In this document: positions 38,901 to 53,900 of the stretch, one piece after another
Numbering within the stretch: the stretch's first letter is position 1
How the letters are laid out: each line of letters begins with the position of its first letter
Assembly (NCBI GenBank): GCA_013397695.1
Contig: VYZI01000147.1
Span: 1,586,777-1,650,776, forward strand
Source of the DNA: Centropus unirufus
Lineage: Eukaryota; Chordata; Aves; Cuculiformes; Centropidae
Direction: 5' to 3'
DNA length: 64,000 nucleotides
Notes under the pieces: model-generated
Database searches by the model: none
Told to the model about the DNA's origin: nothing
What the model saw: the letters and a program-made list of their open reading frames with translations, nothing else
Translations under genes and position numbers: made by a program

Positions 38901-41900
38901 CCACTCAGAGCCTGTGCTCAGCCCAAGGGTTCACCAGGAGAAACGCTTTTTTTGAAGCCAAGCATATCATACTGGGAGTCATTCCAAGAATGGAATGAGT
39001 ATTTTGTGGGTGTGTGATACCCATGCCCGTATCTTCATGGCTAAAATGAGTGGACAGGCTCTCGTGGTGTTTTGGAATAATATATCTCTCCAGCATCTTC
39101 ATCTTACCCTTTACGTTTCTGTATTCCTCACACCTGTCATAGGCCATTGGACGCCCGCACATGCCTGCCTACTGGTCTCTGGGATTTCAGCTCTCTCGCT
39201 GGGGTTATGGCAGCATCGATGTTTTAAAGAAAACCGTTGATCGCATGCACCACTATGATATCCCCTATGTAAGTATGAATTTTTCACTGTGTGTGCTAAT
39301 TTCACAATCCAAAGGGAATTTAGTAAAATTATAATAGATATAACAGAGGGAAAACTATTATCCTACAAAGAGAATTGTAGACTAAAAAGATGTTCATAAT
39401 GCTATGTAGTGGTTTTGCATGTAGTAACTTTATAATGCTTAAAGGAACATTTAAAGCTGGCTTTGAACGTGAGGCTTAAGAACTACTCTTGGTTGCATAG
39501 CAGGTGATTCTGGTGTGGATTTACTGTGATTAAGTATGAAGTGCTATCATTTTGAAAATAAATTATGATACTTCTGATGCGTATCACTGCCAAACAGTTG
39601 CTAAACTAGGACTTTTATATTTACATTTTGTCCATTGCTGCCATGTAAGTTTAGAGGAGCTGAGTTTGACCTGACAATTTAGAATAATAATGGCCAATCT
39701 CTTAGGTTTCATTTCATACATTAGTTACCTTTTAGAAATGCAGTTGCACGCATTTTGATTTTCTATATCAAATACTTTAATCATAGAATAGATTGGCTTA
39801 GAAGACCTTTAAAGTTCACCTAGTCCAATTGCCCTCTAGAATAAGGGGCATCTTTAATTCAGTCAGGTTGCTCAGAGCCCCATCCAACCTGACCTTAAAT
39901 GTTTCCATGGATGGACCTTCTACCACCTCTCTGGGCAACCTGTTCCAGTATGTCACCACTCATCATAATTTCTTCCTTATGTCTAGTCTGAATCTACCTT
40001 CTTTTAGTATAAAACCATCACTCTTTGCCTTATCATAACAGGCCCCCCATGACTGTTCCCCTCTTTCTTATAAGCGCCCGTTCAGTATTGAAAGGCTGCA
40101 ATAAGGTTTCACCAGCGCCTTCTCTTCTCCAGGCTGAACAACCCCAACTCTCTCAGCCTTTCTTTCAGGATGGAACAGAGGAAAGGTGTTCCATCCCTCT
40201 GATAATTTTTGTGTCCTTCCTCTGGACCCATTCCAAGAGGACCCTGTCTTTTCTGTGCTGAGGACTCCAGAGCTTGATGCGCTACTCATGTGATGTTTAC
40301 TTTAAAAATGTTTAGGATGTCCAACACCTTGATATCGACTACATGGAACGTTACCTGGACTTTACTTACGACAAAGTGAATTATGCAGGTCTGCCAGAGT
40401 ACCTCCAACAGCTGAAGAAGGAAGGAATGCACAATGTCGTGATTCTGGTAATTTAGCAATGTTGCGAATTATTTTAATTTATAAGGACTATTTGCAGCAT
40501 AGTGTTCATAGCAGTACCAAAACACCATAGCCCAGTGATCAATTACACACTGATAATGGAATAGAGCACTGTTTTCTAGTAATCTGTCCACAAAGATACA
40601 TTCTTGTGAAGGTCCCAGTTCTTCTGCAGCTGTAAATCATGAGAAGCTCCAGGGTGCAGCAGTAAAAACAGATTCCATCAGTGGAGGTCCAAGGTGCAGA
40701 GCTTAAACAGTAACAGATTACTAATCACTATGATGTAGAGCAACTTCAAGACAAAAATAGCCCAAAATCAACTGAATACCTCATTATAAATAACTAACCA
40801 AGCAGTAGATGAGTGCATACACTGTCAGGGCTGAGTGCTCTTTCCAGCTATTGGGCAGTTTGGGCTCCCTGTATCCTCAATACTGCTCTAAAACATACCT
40901 GATTTCTTTGAACCGGTAACATCAAATACCTCCTGCATGTTTATGAGTTTACCACAAGAAAGGTTGGAGGACATGAGTATATTGGAAAAATACCATGAGT
41001 TTAGGGTGAAGGTACAGACAAGCAGTCAGAGTTCACCAAGTGGGCTATGTTATCTTTTTGTGAGTTAAACTTCAAGATTTTTAAAGCCCTTTCAGTTTCT
41101 CAGATGGTGCACGACAAGGACCTGTTGCTATATGAATCTAAATCCAGCTGTAGGCAGATTCAAGGAATATAACAACAATTCTTAATTCATGCAGTGAGCT
41201 AATGGAATCCAGATAGGAAGCTCTTCTTCCCTCCTTCCACTAAGTGCAACTAAGGACTGTCTTCTATTCTTTAAGTTTGTGAAGAAGAACAAGAGCTGAT
41301 CTAGTTTGTCCTTAATTTTTAAAAAACTAATGGGAAATATAGATTGCTCTAGTAGTTAAGTTTTCTTTTTTCACTTTATAGTTGTTGATGTTTCTGTTGA
41401 ACTGTTAGCGTTCTTTACTGATACAAAGCATTCCTATAGGTTGAGTCTGGAGTTAGAACAGTATGGAAGGTTTAATTACCAAGTGACCTCAAAGTGATGC
41501 TAACTGCAACCAAAGCAAGCATAATTCAGTTTGATTCCAAAAGAACAAATTTCTCTTTAGATTCCCTGTGGGTATTGACAGTAATGGTGAGATCCCCGAG
41601 TGTAGCAGTTTGTTGCCTCTCTCATGATGATTTCAGGAAATGTGCTCTGATTGCAGACACTGAGTGTCATGCAAAGCTCCTAGTAAAGGGATTTGAGGGA
41701 AATGGTTCAGGCCCTTTCCTCTCAGACTGCTGTGGTCACAAGCAAAGTGCAGATCCTGAGAGCCAGCAGTGTTAACACTGGTTACGTGCCTGGGTCCGGG
41801 ATGCTGTATTTGGCTGTGCCACCACTGCAGAGGTGGCTGCTGCCTCACTGTCCTGGAGCCATGACCCCACGCTGGCATCCAGCATTGAGAGCCCTTTGTG

Positions 41901-44900
41901 CCCATGGTCAGCTTGAGGGTAGCACAACCCCACTGCTCTGAATGCAGTCCTTGAGCACCACTCTCTTCTGATCTCTTCCAGGACCCACCTCCATTTAGGG
42001 GAAATTTTGTCTAAGGCTCTCAGTACTCGGTCATCATTATTGCGCTGAATAATGCGCATGTTTCAGCTGAGTCCGAATAAATATATTCTCTAGAAACAAA
42101 GAAAGATGTTTTAAAAGTGACGATGACTACGATGTAAAATAATAAACATTATTGCTGAAGAGGAGAGTTAATGAAAGACCTTGTATACCTTCCATTAGAT
42201 CACACTAAAAATAGTCACAGCTGGGAATGGCATGAGTGACAAATTACTTAAAAGTCAATAGCAGTGTAGTCGTGATGCAAAATAATGCTTGATAGCTTTA
42301 ACATTTTAAAGTCCAGCTCTATGATCTCTGGAGTCTAGAACTTCCAGAGGTGAGTTCCTATAGATGTGCGCCAAAACCTGTTTGGGGCCATAGGTGGAAG
42401 TGTGGTCTGGATAAGTGCTGGTTGCCCCCAAGCCTCAGGGCAGTCACTTGGATGCTCAGCATCTCCTCTCCAAGAGCTGCTGCAAAGATGAGTAAGGGGA
42501 GATTTAGCAGGCAAGAATTTACCCCACCCCTGAACAACCCATGAATGCATGAGAGGGTTTTCTTCTCTTTAGGACAATACTAAGCCTGCATAATACATCA
42601 GATTTATGCAATGGAATAACCTTTCAGCTGAAGGAAACCAGGAGTTTGGATTAGGAGTACCTAATTAAGCTGACTTTCTCCAGCCTTTAAGTCCCTTGAG
42701 AGACATCTTTACAGCAATTACCAGATAATTATTGCAGATGGACTATTTCCTTTTTTTTCAAAACTGAACTATTAAACAAGTTAAAAATGTAATAGACACA
42801 TACTCTTTATGGAGGTGACACTGGAGTTAGATTGTTGAAGCCGAACAGAATTTTGCAGTTAAGGTAGGGATTTAACAGGGGGTAGGATATTTTTGAGTCA
42901 TGGAAAAATATACTTTCCTCACCAGGGTCATAGCTATCGGAGGGCTTACAAGTCAATCAGGTAATTAATTTAAGTATTAAAATTAGCTTTAAAACATTAC
43001 TTTAAAGAAATTTACCATTTGGGATTGCGTATTTTTTGTTCTTAAAAAGTTTATTAGGCTTCTGTCATGTTTTAATTGAAGTTCACTTAAATTATTGCAC
43101 AAGCTGCAAGTGAATGGAAATGTTTTTTTTCCTGTGGTGTTTTTCTCTGTTGTGTTCACAACTGGAAGTTTTTTGCCCCAAGAACAACTACAGGGAATAA
43201 CATTTTTTAAGAGAAAAGTAAAGAATTTCCTTGTTCTAAAATAGCTGCAGTCGTTCTCTGCTCTAAATAACACAAAGCAGATAGTTGCTTCCAATTAGAG
43301 ACATATTGGATAGCACACTTTTCTCCTTTTTGTCCCAGCTGACTGCTAAGTAGAGTTGAATACTATCTCTTAGTATTCTTAGTAACATTTAAAAATATGC
43401 TTAACTTTATTACTTATTGGTCTGGTGGACCCCCATCTTCCCCAGGAGTAGATTAGGCTTTATTTCATGAACTTGGTGCCCACTGATAGCCATCCTGGGG
43501 TAGAGAAGCAGGTGGTGTCAATACCACTGGCAGTAAAAGGATGATGGTGACCACCACAAGCAGTGAAAGGGGCAGCGAGGATGAGCTATGATGTATAAAA
43601 TGATGTGGTCTTCATGCCTGGGAAGAGCAGAGGTGTATGGTGCCATACGGGTGCCTGAGTTGAGTTACTCTGTACCAGACTGGCACAAAACACCCTTCTT
43701 TGACACTGACTCCAAAAGGAGGATTAGTGAGGTCCTCCTGGGGGTGGATGTGTCCCGACTTCAAGCCTCTTGAGAAGTTCTAATTATTCCAGCATTGAAC
43801 TGCTGATTCCAAGGCAGCTGGAATGAAGGAATGTTTTTCCTCAGAGGAAGAACAGCGGGGTTCAATTTTGGGAATACCCAGTGTGGCAACCCCCTCTGCC
43901 AACCATAGGCTCTGGCAGAGGGGAAGGTTAGATCTAGTGTCTCTTTAAGATCATTTGAATATATAATGTCTCATAAAAAAATAAATGTAAGGGTATTTAA
44001 TTTTGCGTCACTTTTGCTGTGTACAAGGAATACGACATCTTCAATGACATTTCCTAATTATTGCATGCTCTCAACTCTTAGTAAATTTTAATGTTGTTTT
44101 TTCCCAAGATTATTGCAATCTGCACTAAGAATATAATCCAAATTGTTTTTAAATATACAAATAGAAAAGTAGTTGTTACCTTTGGGATTTCAATAATGGA
44201 AGTGTAATCACTGTTCTCAGGACCCTTTCATAACCAAAGATGAAGAACCTGGCACTTACAGGCCTTATGATCTTGGACAGGAGATGGGAGTCTGGGTGAA
44301 CAACTCTGATGGGGTAACTCCTGCTGTTGGAAAGGTCAGTTTATTACATTTCCTCGTCCATTTAGTCTTGTGCTGCTTTGAAGTGATGACGCAGCTATGT
44401 AACAGTGATGTGAAGATAACCACTTGTTGTATCTGTGAACTCTAGGGCTGGCCTCCTGGAGACTCGGTGTTCCCTGACTACACCAACCCCAGGACAGTTG
44501 AGTGGTGGACGCAGATGTGTCTGGAGTTTAAGGATGTCCTTGACTATGATGGAATCTGGATTGTATGTCTCACTATAATTGCCCTTTCTTTTTTTAGAGC
44601 AAGAAAAGAAAGCTTTTGACATGTATCTGTCTTTATTTTTTGAAGGATATGAATGAACCATCCAACTTCTTAAGAGGCCAGTATCCTGGATGTGCTGCTA
44701 ATGATATCAATAACCCTCCTTACATTCCTAGTAAGTAGAGTTTCCGTACCTTTTTTCTTTTGTTTTCTTGAAAAACGGATAGGCAAAAAAAATTCATCCT
44801 CAAATTTTCCATCTTTCCATATTTGTTCAGGACTCCATTGGCTCAAACATTAGCCACTATGCCATTGGGGCTGCCTTGTAACAGGATTAGAAAAATGACC

Positions 44901-47900
44901 TTCCCTGCCATTCTTTGAGCAATAGGTTTGCATCAGAGAAAGGGCAAGGTACCTTTATGCTGTAACTCACCTGCAGATTTATGGAAGGAGTAATCCTTCT
45001 GCCTTTCTATCAGAGCTGCCAGGCCCAGGGCTGGGCAGTCTCTGCCTTTTCCATGGTAAGGAAGAAGGCATCATCCTGATGCCTTAAGTATTTTCTTTCT
45101 CTTAGGAAAGGCACTGTCATTACCTTGCTAGAGATGAGCTATGAATAAGCGCAGAAATGCAGAAGCCTATTGGAGTCTGATAGGAATGGGAACACCTCTT
45201 CCAGTAGCCAGGTTAACGACATGCTCATTCTCTCCCATGAAACCATGAGTATTTAAAATTAGTGCCAGTGGTTCTGGCAATTAACCCAGCCAACATTTCC
45301 CCAGGAAAGCCCTGTTGCCCAAGCAATGCTAATGTGCAGCAGGAAGTTGATACATAAATTAGTAATTGATAGTGAAGTGTTTGAAATATTCCCTTTTCCC
45401 CTTAAGGCTGTTGCATTGTCGTGTGAATTTCTCATATTATTTATTAAATCTCACTTCTTTTCACTCTGAACACAAGAGAAACACAAACCTTAAAAAGTAT
45501 GACAGAATATTACAAAAAGATTATAAATTATTGCAACCAGAAGCAGAGCTTTTAATTGGATGACGCCTTGAACAAACTGGTCTAGTAGAAAGTGTCCCTG
45601 ACCGTGGCTGGGTGTGTTGGAACGGTGTGGTCTTCCAGGCCCCTTTCAACTCAAACCCTTCTATGATAATTATGATTTGTGCATTTGCTCTCTTTGTGGA
45701 GAAACCATTGAATGTAGTAGTTGTATACATGGGTCTTGCCATTAACCAAAGCCCAGGTAGAGACATTTCAACCTTTGCCTTAAGTTACCTCAATTTCTGT
45801 CAGCGTTCAGAGCTGCAGAAAAAAAAAAACGGTGTGAGACTTTGGGGAAGATGGCCAAACCAGCAGAGCTCACTTGAGGGATGAACCCATGAAGAGGCTT
45901 CTGGACCATGAAACTGAGCTTTGCAATAACCGCTATTGCAGTCTGAGCCATTATAGAGGAACCAGACTTAAACCCCTAGATACCTACATGACATATAAGG
46001 ACAACAAGGGGCACTGAGGACAGATGTGTTTTGAGCTCCGTTTCTCTCTGACTTGTTCCTTCTCATGCAAGGATGCACCGACTTCTGCTTGTGATTCCCA
46101 GTGTTAGTCTCCTTTCTGCAGACAGGAGCTTTAAGGCATTTTTTCCCAAGGTGTAGATCTGTTTTCAAGGAGTGTTTTATATTCCCATTTAGGCCAACAT
46201 TTCATGCCTTTGGATGGTGTAGCTGTGTGGTGGGAGCTAAGCTGCTTACTCCAACAAGACATTAGCAATTTCTTGGGGTTGGCAGGCTTTTGGGAGCTCG
46301 CTGTTGTCTTCGTTGACTGAATTTGTGCAATTCCCATTCTCCAAGCCTCAGACTTTTCATCAATGTAGCCTTCACCACCACTATTACACGTAACCATGGT
46401 TTGAAACATGTCCTTCAAATCAATTTTCTATAAAATACTTCATACTGAAAATTAATATGCAATTGTAGTCTGCATTAGTGAGTCAGAATACAAAATATTC
46501 AGAATAAGAATGAAACATGAAAATATGCCTTGTGTTAGCATTTTCTGTAGTATTCCAACTTAATTTTATGGAGCTAATAAGTAAGTGCCACTGGGACATT
46601 AAATGTGACTTTCTCCAGGACCTTAGTATCTTCAAGATCGTCTCAGTCAAAAGTTACTTGGAAATTGCCTGTGAATTAAGGTATTTCAGATGCAGACCAT
46701 CCACACTGGAGTCTTTGTCTTTGAAGATCCAAACACAAAGATTCCAGCAGTGGTAGCACAGCAGAGCAGAGAAGTTAATGGATTTTTCAGGTACAGAGAA
46801 ATGTGCTTTGTAGTAATGAGCTACAAACATACAGTATAGTGCAAATAGGCAGCGAGATTCCTTGCTCAAGGAGAAATATTTACAATGGTATGTGCTACTA
46901 ATTAAGCATGCAAAAGAATATCTGAGAATCTACCCTCTTTTTTTTTTTTTTTGAGAGAGAGAGGATTTTATAACACTTTCACTAATTCAACTCCACCTCT
47001 AGAAATACACTGTATAAACCAAACATCTGACCTGCCCAATTTCTGATGAACTTCAAATGACATTTTCATAGAGGTTACCTGCAGAGCATGAGAATCACAT
47101 TTTCCACACCAAATGGACTTTGCCAGCATCCCCTTTAGATGAGATCAAAGACCAGGCATCATCTGTGCAATCAATTTGTGCCTCGTATTTCTTTCTCTTG
47201 GCTCAGCTAAACAGGGGCTGTGCAGGCGATATCAGGTCTATCCCTAATACTCAAGGCAAAAGCTACCACTGCTCATGGAAAGAGTAACTGGATAATCCGT
47301 CTGCATGGGAATACACCCGTTTTAAACTGTCCTTGCTCTCTCCTATGTGGTATATTGGGCCATAACAGAGGGAATCCTGTGGATTGTTGCATCTCATGCC
47401 TTTTCCTTCCCTGCACACCTCTGATCCCACCCCTCATGGCTTGCAGTGGTGCTTGGGACTGTGCCATTAGTCCTCCTATCTTTTAGCCTTAGATGTGTCA
47501 GGGGAAGATAGCGGCCAGGCTGGAGCATAGGTCTGAACTTTGCTGTGATGGAGCAGCGTCATGCCGTCTGTTAGATCTGCAGCTGAGTGATACACAGGCC
47601 AAGGTCTTGTGATTTCACACCATCGTATGGGTTCCCTGGGCATGTGAATTTTCTTTTTATTTTATTTTATTTTCCTTGCAGCATCGTTGATGTTAAATAA
47701 AGTTTATCCCTACATAGAAAAATAAGTAGGTATATTCTTAATTCGTCAATGCAGTAATTTTCTTTCTGGCTATGACTTACTGGATACATGATATCTGTAC
47801 AGGTGTTTTGAATTTGTGGACTTAAAACCTGAAATATGTTAGCAGTATTTACTCTCACCCTTCCGAGGACGTGTGTGCCTGTCTGCAAGCAGATATTCCT

Positions 47901-50900
47901 GGCAATGTGCTGATATCTGACCAGTGCAGGTCCAGCACTTCTTCCTTTTCCCTAATCCTTTGGTGCTTTTACTCCTAAATGAGTAGAAATATTAAGAGAT
48001 TTTAACTGTGATGTATATAATTTTACAATGTTTTATATCCTCCTCAGGCATTTCTGATCGTTCCCTGGCACAAAAGACGTTGTGTCCTGACTCCAGGACT
48101 TACCTTGGAGAGCACTATAACACGCACTCTCTCTTTGGCTGGTCACAGACAGAGCCAACTTTCCAGTAAGTTTTCAAAGTGTTTCTAAGCTGATTTCAGA
48201 TGATCGAAATACAGGTTAAAAGCTTCTGATGTTACCTGGGATATCTGTAATAATATCTAATAAGAAACAGCACTATGCTTCATTTTACTGTTTGTAATTT
48301 TAAGAAGTTTAAAAAAAAAAAAAAGGTAGAATCTTGGAAGGAGAAACAGAATCTTTTCCAATCTTACTTTTGTAAAATAAAATGAAGATCCACTTGTAGG
48401 GCCTAACTCTTCAGCTGTTGCTTTTGTACAACTAGAGCAACATGTTCCTCTCTGTTGGAGCTGCTCATGCAGCTGCTGCAAAAGCAGCCTTGCGTCTTGC
48501 CATGGGACTTTTTCCATCCCTTCATTACAGTAGCGCAAGCAGAGGAGTTTCTATCGCTACAAGTGAAGGTTCTGAACTGTGCAGCTCCTGGAGTTCCCTC
48601 TGGTTCCTGGCAGACAGGGTTTTGCTTTTTGGCTTGAGGCTCTTTTCCTCCTGGAGGAGAGAGCTGCATTGCAGCACAGTGGCTGTTGGCTACTGTAAAA
48701 CTCATTTTGCATCTGGGAAGCACTCAAAAGTAGTTCATGCAGGCAGGCTGCTGCTGTGAAGCTGGAGGGACAGCAGAAAGCTAGCTGTTGGATTAAATCA
48801 AATGAGCAAATCGTGCCTTTTCCAGCAGAGACTGAACTAAAACATGGCTAAGTCTAATAGTACAATGCAAGTGCCAAAGCAGGGATCCTTGCGTTGGCTT
48901 CTTTTCAGTATTTAGCATTCATTTTCAGCATTTGTATTGTGATAGCATCCAGAGGACAGGGCTAAGTGAGCCTGTGAGCCTGCTTACAGCGTTGATGTAT
49001 TTTATACGCCAAGCCTGAGGAAAGGGAAGCACTGGGTAAAAGCCAGAAGCAGTTTGCCAGCCCTCGTGGGACTGTCTAAAAAGCAGCCCAGCTCTCAGGT
49101 GAAGGAGCAGAAAGCCCTGAAATCCTGGACCTCGCTGGCCACCCAGCCCAGCCAGGACATGTGAGACTTAGCGTGGATTTGGGCCCTCTATGCCCCAGTC
49201 TCCGCGAAGTTCCTCCGATTCCCAGTGTCTCTGCTGGGGTTTGCTCCTGCATGCTGGGGACCTGGTTGTACACTGTCTTGGTAACACTGTTTAAATGGTG
49301 GTTTTGGATTTTCCAACATTCTTGAGCCAATTATTTCAGTTTTATTCAGGCTCTGTGCCAGCAAAGCCAATTATTTGAGGAATTTAGCAGGAAAAACCCT
49401 GTGTGTAGGCACATCACCTCCAGCCTTTTTGGTGTGCACCCAGTCCTGGCCGTGCTACCCTGGAACAGTGCTGGGACAGACACTGCTGCGTGGGTCCTTG
49501 CAGCCTCTCCCAAGGCTGTGAACCTTCCCTGTTCATGCAGCTCTTGCATCCAGGGCTCCTTCTAAAAGAAGCTCATCTTACGCTATGCCCAAATAGAGAG
49601 TTCTTCTAGGGTGGAGAACATTACCAAAAGCATAAGCAGAGGCAGTTGGTGAAGAATTTTTCATACATATTCATCTGGCTTTCTCAAACGCATTTCTTTT
49701 CAAGGCTCTTGTATACCATTTCTGCGTTTACTCTTCACAAATAATATACTAAATTAAATTACTGACAGGAATATTTAGCAAACCAGCATCAATTGTAGGA
49801 TATTGGCTGAAAGTGAATGACAAGTTCATAACCGTATAAAAAACAATTCTAAGAATTATTCTAATGCAGCCCGAGAATAAGAAATGTGTCATCTGACCTA
49901 TGTCAAATGGCTTGGATTTGGATACCCGAACTAGCAGCAATCAACTTAACGCCAAGAGTTATTTGCACATGATATTTTGTAAATAATTTCCATCAACAAA
50001 TACATTTGACAACATTAAGGCCTGTTCAGCGATGACTCACAATAGACTGAAAATTATTCAATAAATTTCATGTTGCAAATTGTTCATGCAGCTCTGGGTC
50101 ATTAATGAATCGATCCACCGTTGCCTTCGTTAACGCCTGCACTTGCAAATGGAGCCACTTCTGCACAGTTAAAGGGGAGGACTCGTACTCAGGACATCTC
50201 TGAAACAGCTCCAAAATGCCATTTATACAAAGCAGATGGAGTCTTGTGGAGTTAGTGGGTCCAGCAGTCACCTACAACCCAGAATCGGCATGTCCTGCAG
50301 GGTTCTCGCTTCTTAGAGCCCAGAAAGAAGGTTAACGTGATCAGGCATACATGGAAGCTGTTGGGCTTTCTGCTTTGGAAACAGAAGTTGAAGAATTTTA
50401 AAGGCTCAGTGCCATTACAGAACTAATATCGAATGCTGGCCATTGCAAATATGGATGAAAGAGCTCTTGATCAAATCTCATTAAGGAAAGGAAGAAGGAG
50501 GTGGATGGTGAAAAACATGATTAATGCTCCATGCTAGGATTTCCAGTGAATCTAAGTAGTGTTGCCAAATCACATTAAAGCAGAGCTGAATTTCAGTTCC
50601 TTCAATATATAATATTGTACTAGGTAATTACCTACAGAGATTATCCTATGTTGAGGAATTTTGTAACAGATTTGTTAATAAGGCACATTACGCTTCCTTG
50701 ATTTTCTAGTGATCCAACAAAATTATTTTCAAAAGGCAAGGAAAAATTTATCACTCTGCTAATTCTGCAATGAAACCTCATATATCAAAGAATGACAGGA
50801 AGCCAGAAGAAATACTACTAGGATGGGGTGACGTTTTGAATTATTAGATTTTTCTTTCTATGTTGATCATTTCTTTTTAAGATGTTCAGATATTGTTCTG

Positions 50901-53900
50901 ATATCATGTGTGGGTGTTTTTGTTTTGTTTTGTTTTTTCTTTCAGGATATTTACCAATGCAAATCTCTAAATAAATCCCATCTTGAAAAAAATACTTATT
51001 ATAATGCCTTTTAGGGATATGAAGGACACTAATTTGAATGTACTAATGCAGAAAGGAAATTGTTTTGTTTTTTCAGCTTGAGACAATGTTAAAAATAAAT
51101 TAAACAAAAGTTATTTTTTTAGATAGACTAAAAATACCTGGGATATTGTTTTTATGATCAAATAGATTTTAGTTTTGAATGGTTGCCACTCGTAAAACTT
51201 GCCATTATTAACAGTTTTGCAGACACACTTTCATTTGACTTAGGACCACAATAATTGACAAATAATGCCCCTTCAGATAAAATTGTGCCTGAATGCTCAG
51301 GTTGAGGTTGATCATAAAACTCTTTTGGTTACCATTTTATTTTAATGCTCTCATTGTTTTTCTTCACAGTGTTGTCCAGCAGGCAACTGGAAAGCGGGCG
51401 TTTGTCTTGAGTCGGTCTACGTTTGTTGGCAGTGGGAAGTACGGAGGTCACTGGTTGGGTGACAACTTCTCTCGGTGGAAGGACATGCACCAGTCAATCA
51501 TTGGAATCCTGGAATTCAACCTCTTTGGCATCCCCTACGTGAGTCTGGTGTCCTTCAGGCAGTTCCTGGCTCATATACAGTATCACTTTAAATTAACTCA
51601 AATGTTTTCTGAAACAAGCTGCTTGAGATGGCCAGCAATAACAGCCTCCACAGCATAAGGAACTGCAGATTAAAAAAAAGCTAAATGTCATCAATCTTGG
51701 CTGGCTGAGGAGAAACAAAAATAGCACTGCTGGATCCAGATTAAATCATTGCATGTCATCCAAAATTACTCTCTTTATATTATGTATTCTATCATTGAGG
51801 TTCCTTCATATATTTCTAGTTTCTCGGTATGGCCTGGAGAATTTGTAGGATTATTGAAATGCAGTCAGAGGTTCCACAGTCATGTTAGTGCCCTAGGAAG
51901 CCAGTACAGTCTCAGTCTCAGAAAAATTAATATCGTTATGAAGCATTCTTATAAAGTCATCGGAAATAAACATCTCTTTCCCAAAATTATTTTCATTAAT
52001 GAGCTGCTGTTTTTTCTCACTTTTGGATTTCAGCCACAAACCCTTATGATTTTATTTTTCCTTTAGATCGGTGCTGATATCTGTGGGTTTAACTACGACA
52101 CTACGTATGAGCTCTGCTTGCGCTGGATGCAGCTTGGTTCTTTCTATCCATTTTCCAGAAACCACAATGCAGAGGGAAATAGCGTAAGTAAATGTAGCTA
52201 CACAAAGCCATAGTCTGTAATTACAGTAACAGTGATGGTGTTCTCTGTTATTTTCTCAGAAATTAACCTGCCGTTGTCAGGTAAACTGAAGTGGGAGGTG
52301 TAAAGGAATGCTACAATGAGAGCAGGAATTACATGGGGAAGTGACTTTTTTTTTTTTCCTAACTATAATGTAAAGATGACATAGGAATGCTGAAAAACTT
52401 GTAGTATCTAATGGCCAAAAGCCATGCAGAAAGGGACGCTGTGTACTTTGAATGACGGAAAATGGTCTTCCTGCACTGTTGGTAAGATACATCCCCTCCA
52501 CCTTTTACTGGTTTTATTTAAGCGCTGGTAAGACTCAGCACATCTCTCTACTCACTTGTTTCAATTTTTATTTCAGTACTTCTGTAATTGTAATAGGCGT
52601 TATGCATCATCCCTGTTGTTTAAAACAAAGTTTCAGACAAATGCCATAGTTAAGAACTTCAGACGACCATGTGAGAACTCCAAGGAGAGCCAGCAATAGT
52701 GATAGTATTGTCAGCCAAGAAACAACTGAAAAAAAAAAGACTAAAAAAAGCCAATGAGCCCATGAGAAGGATGAAAAAGTGCAAGTCTCAGTCCAGATGC
52801 AAGCCCTGGATTCAACTTATTCTAATGTCCTTTCAAGGCCTGTCTTGGATAGAAACATGTATCAGGTTGTTTCTAACTATGAAGAGCTTGAAGGTCTTAC
52901 AGTCTTAGTAGGTACATTGCTTATTTGCAACCACCATGAGCTGGTTCTCCTAGTTCAATAAATATCTTTTTTTTTTTCCCTTCTCTAAAGTGATCTGTGC
53001 AATGCCTACAGTCCAGGCTATTAGCAAATCTTCAGTTTTTTTTTGAATTTGCATCAGAAAAATATTGCAGAATTTACACCCCCTAAAAGACCCGTGTTTG
53101 CATTAAAGTACGATGGACATTCAGCAACCAGGCAAATGCAGGAATAATAAGCTATAGTGTTGTCAGTAAGAGGGTCAGGAATTACCCTGTAGATCTCTGA
53201 GATGTGCTAAGGTATTTCTTTCTAGAGCAAAAGTCTCTAAGGTTAGAGCTGCTGCTGTTGATAAATATTTTCAATTTATTTATCCACTAAAATTAGAGAT
53301 AACTTATCTATATATGTTTGCTTGGCCTTTTGGGCATGTAAACATGTCTGACCTGGGTGAGTATGTGTTAATCCCACATGCATAATGAATTAAGTGGGAA
53401 AAGAGTAATGGATCTACATGATGAGAGCTGCAACTCAGCGTTGAATGAATTACAGAAGTAACAGAAGATATATTTGGTTTTATTGGATTACTTAAATCCA
53501 TTTAAAACATTGTGTTCACTGAAGGAAATGAACAAGGTGTTTTGTGTGATGCAGCATCACCTAAGGAATCTGGCTGGTTTTTTTGTGAACATAAGCAATA
53601 TTTGTACAGTGTCAGAATACAGGTAAAAACATGGTCCAATTTTTAAAATAATAAATGGATGCTCCAGAGCTCAGTGCCAGCTGGGAATATTTTCAGTAGC
53701 TAATTCTGATGTAAACATAATAATGGAGAAATTTAACTTAAATATCAAGTTTAATTAATATTAAGTTAGTGTTAAAATAAAATCTTAACCACTTTGCCTA
53801 ATCCATTGGGGATTTCAAATGGCTTAATTAATACTTTTCTTGTCTGAAAAGCACAGATAATATAAAAAGCTTTGTTACTTCTGTTCTTTTTGTGTCTTAT

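Larger units (their letters stand above)
31204..39142 (+). other. GH31 intron 7 (7.9 kb)
   Basis: It contains a perfect 16-bp hairpin (33,559-33,601) and a possible weak CR1 tail (34,583-34,652). Open frames of 60-180 codons occur on both strands, but none resembles a known protein. Confidence 0.7.
44731..48047 (+). other. GH31 intron 12
   Basis: 3.3 kb with a short CR1 tail (45,557-45,670), a T-run followed by (GA)n at 46,938-46,963 and a (TTTTA)n tract at 47,655-47,674. No exon is recognised. Confidence 0.7.

Noticed and set aside
50917..50945. Strong polypyrimidine tract plus CAG that could be an extra exon acceptor in intron 13
   Set aside because: The following sequence hits stops quickly in the needed phase, and the protein is already continuous from exon 13 to 14.
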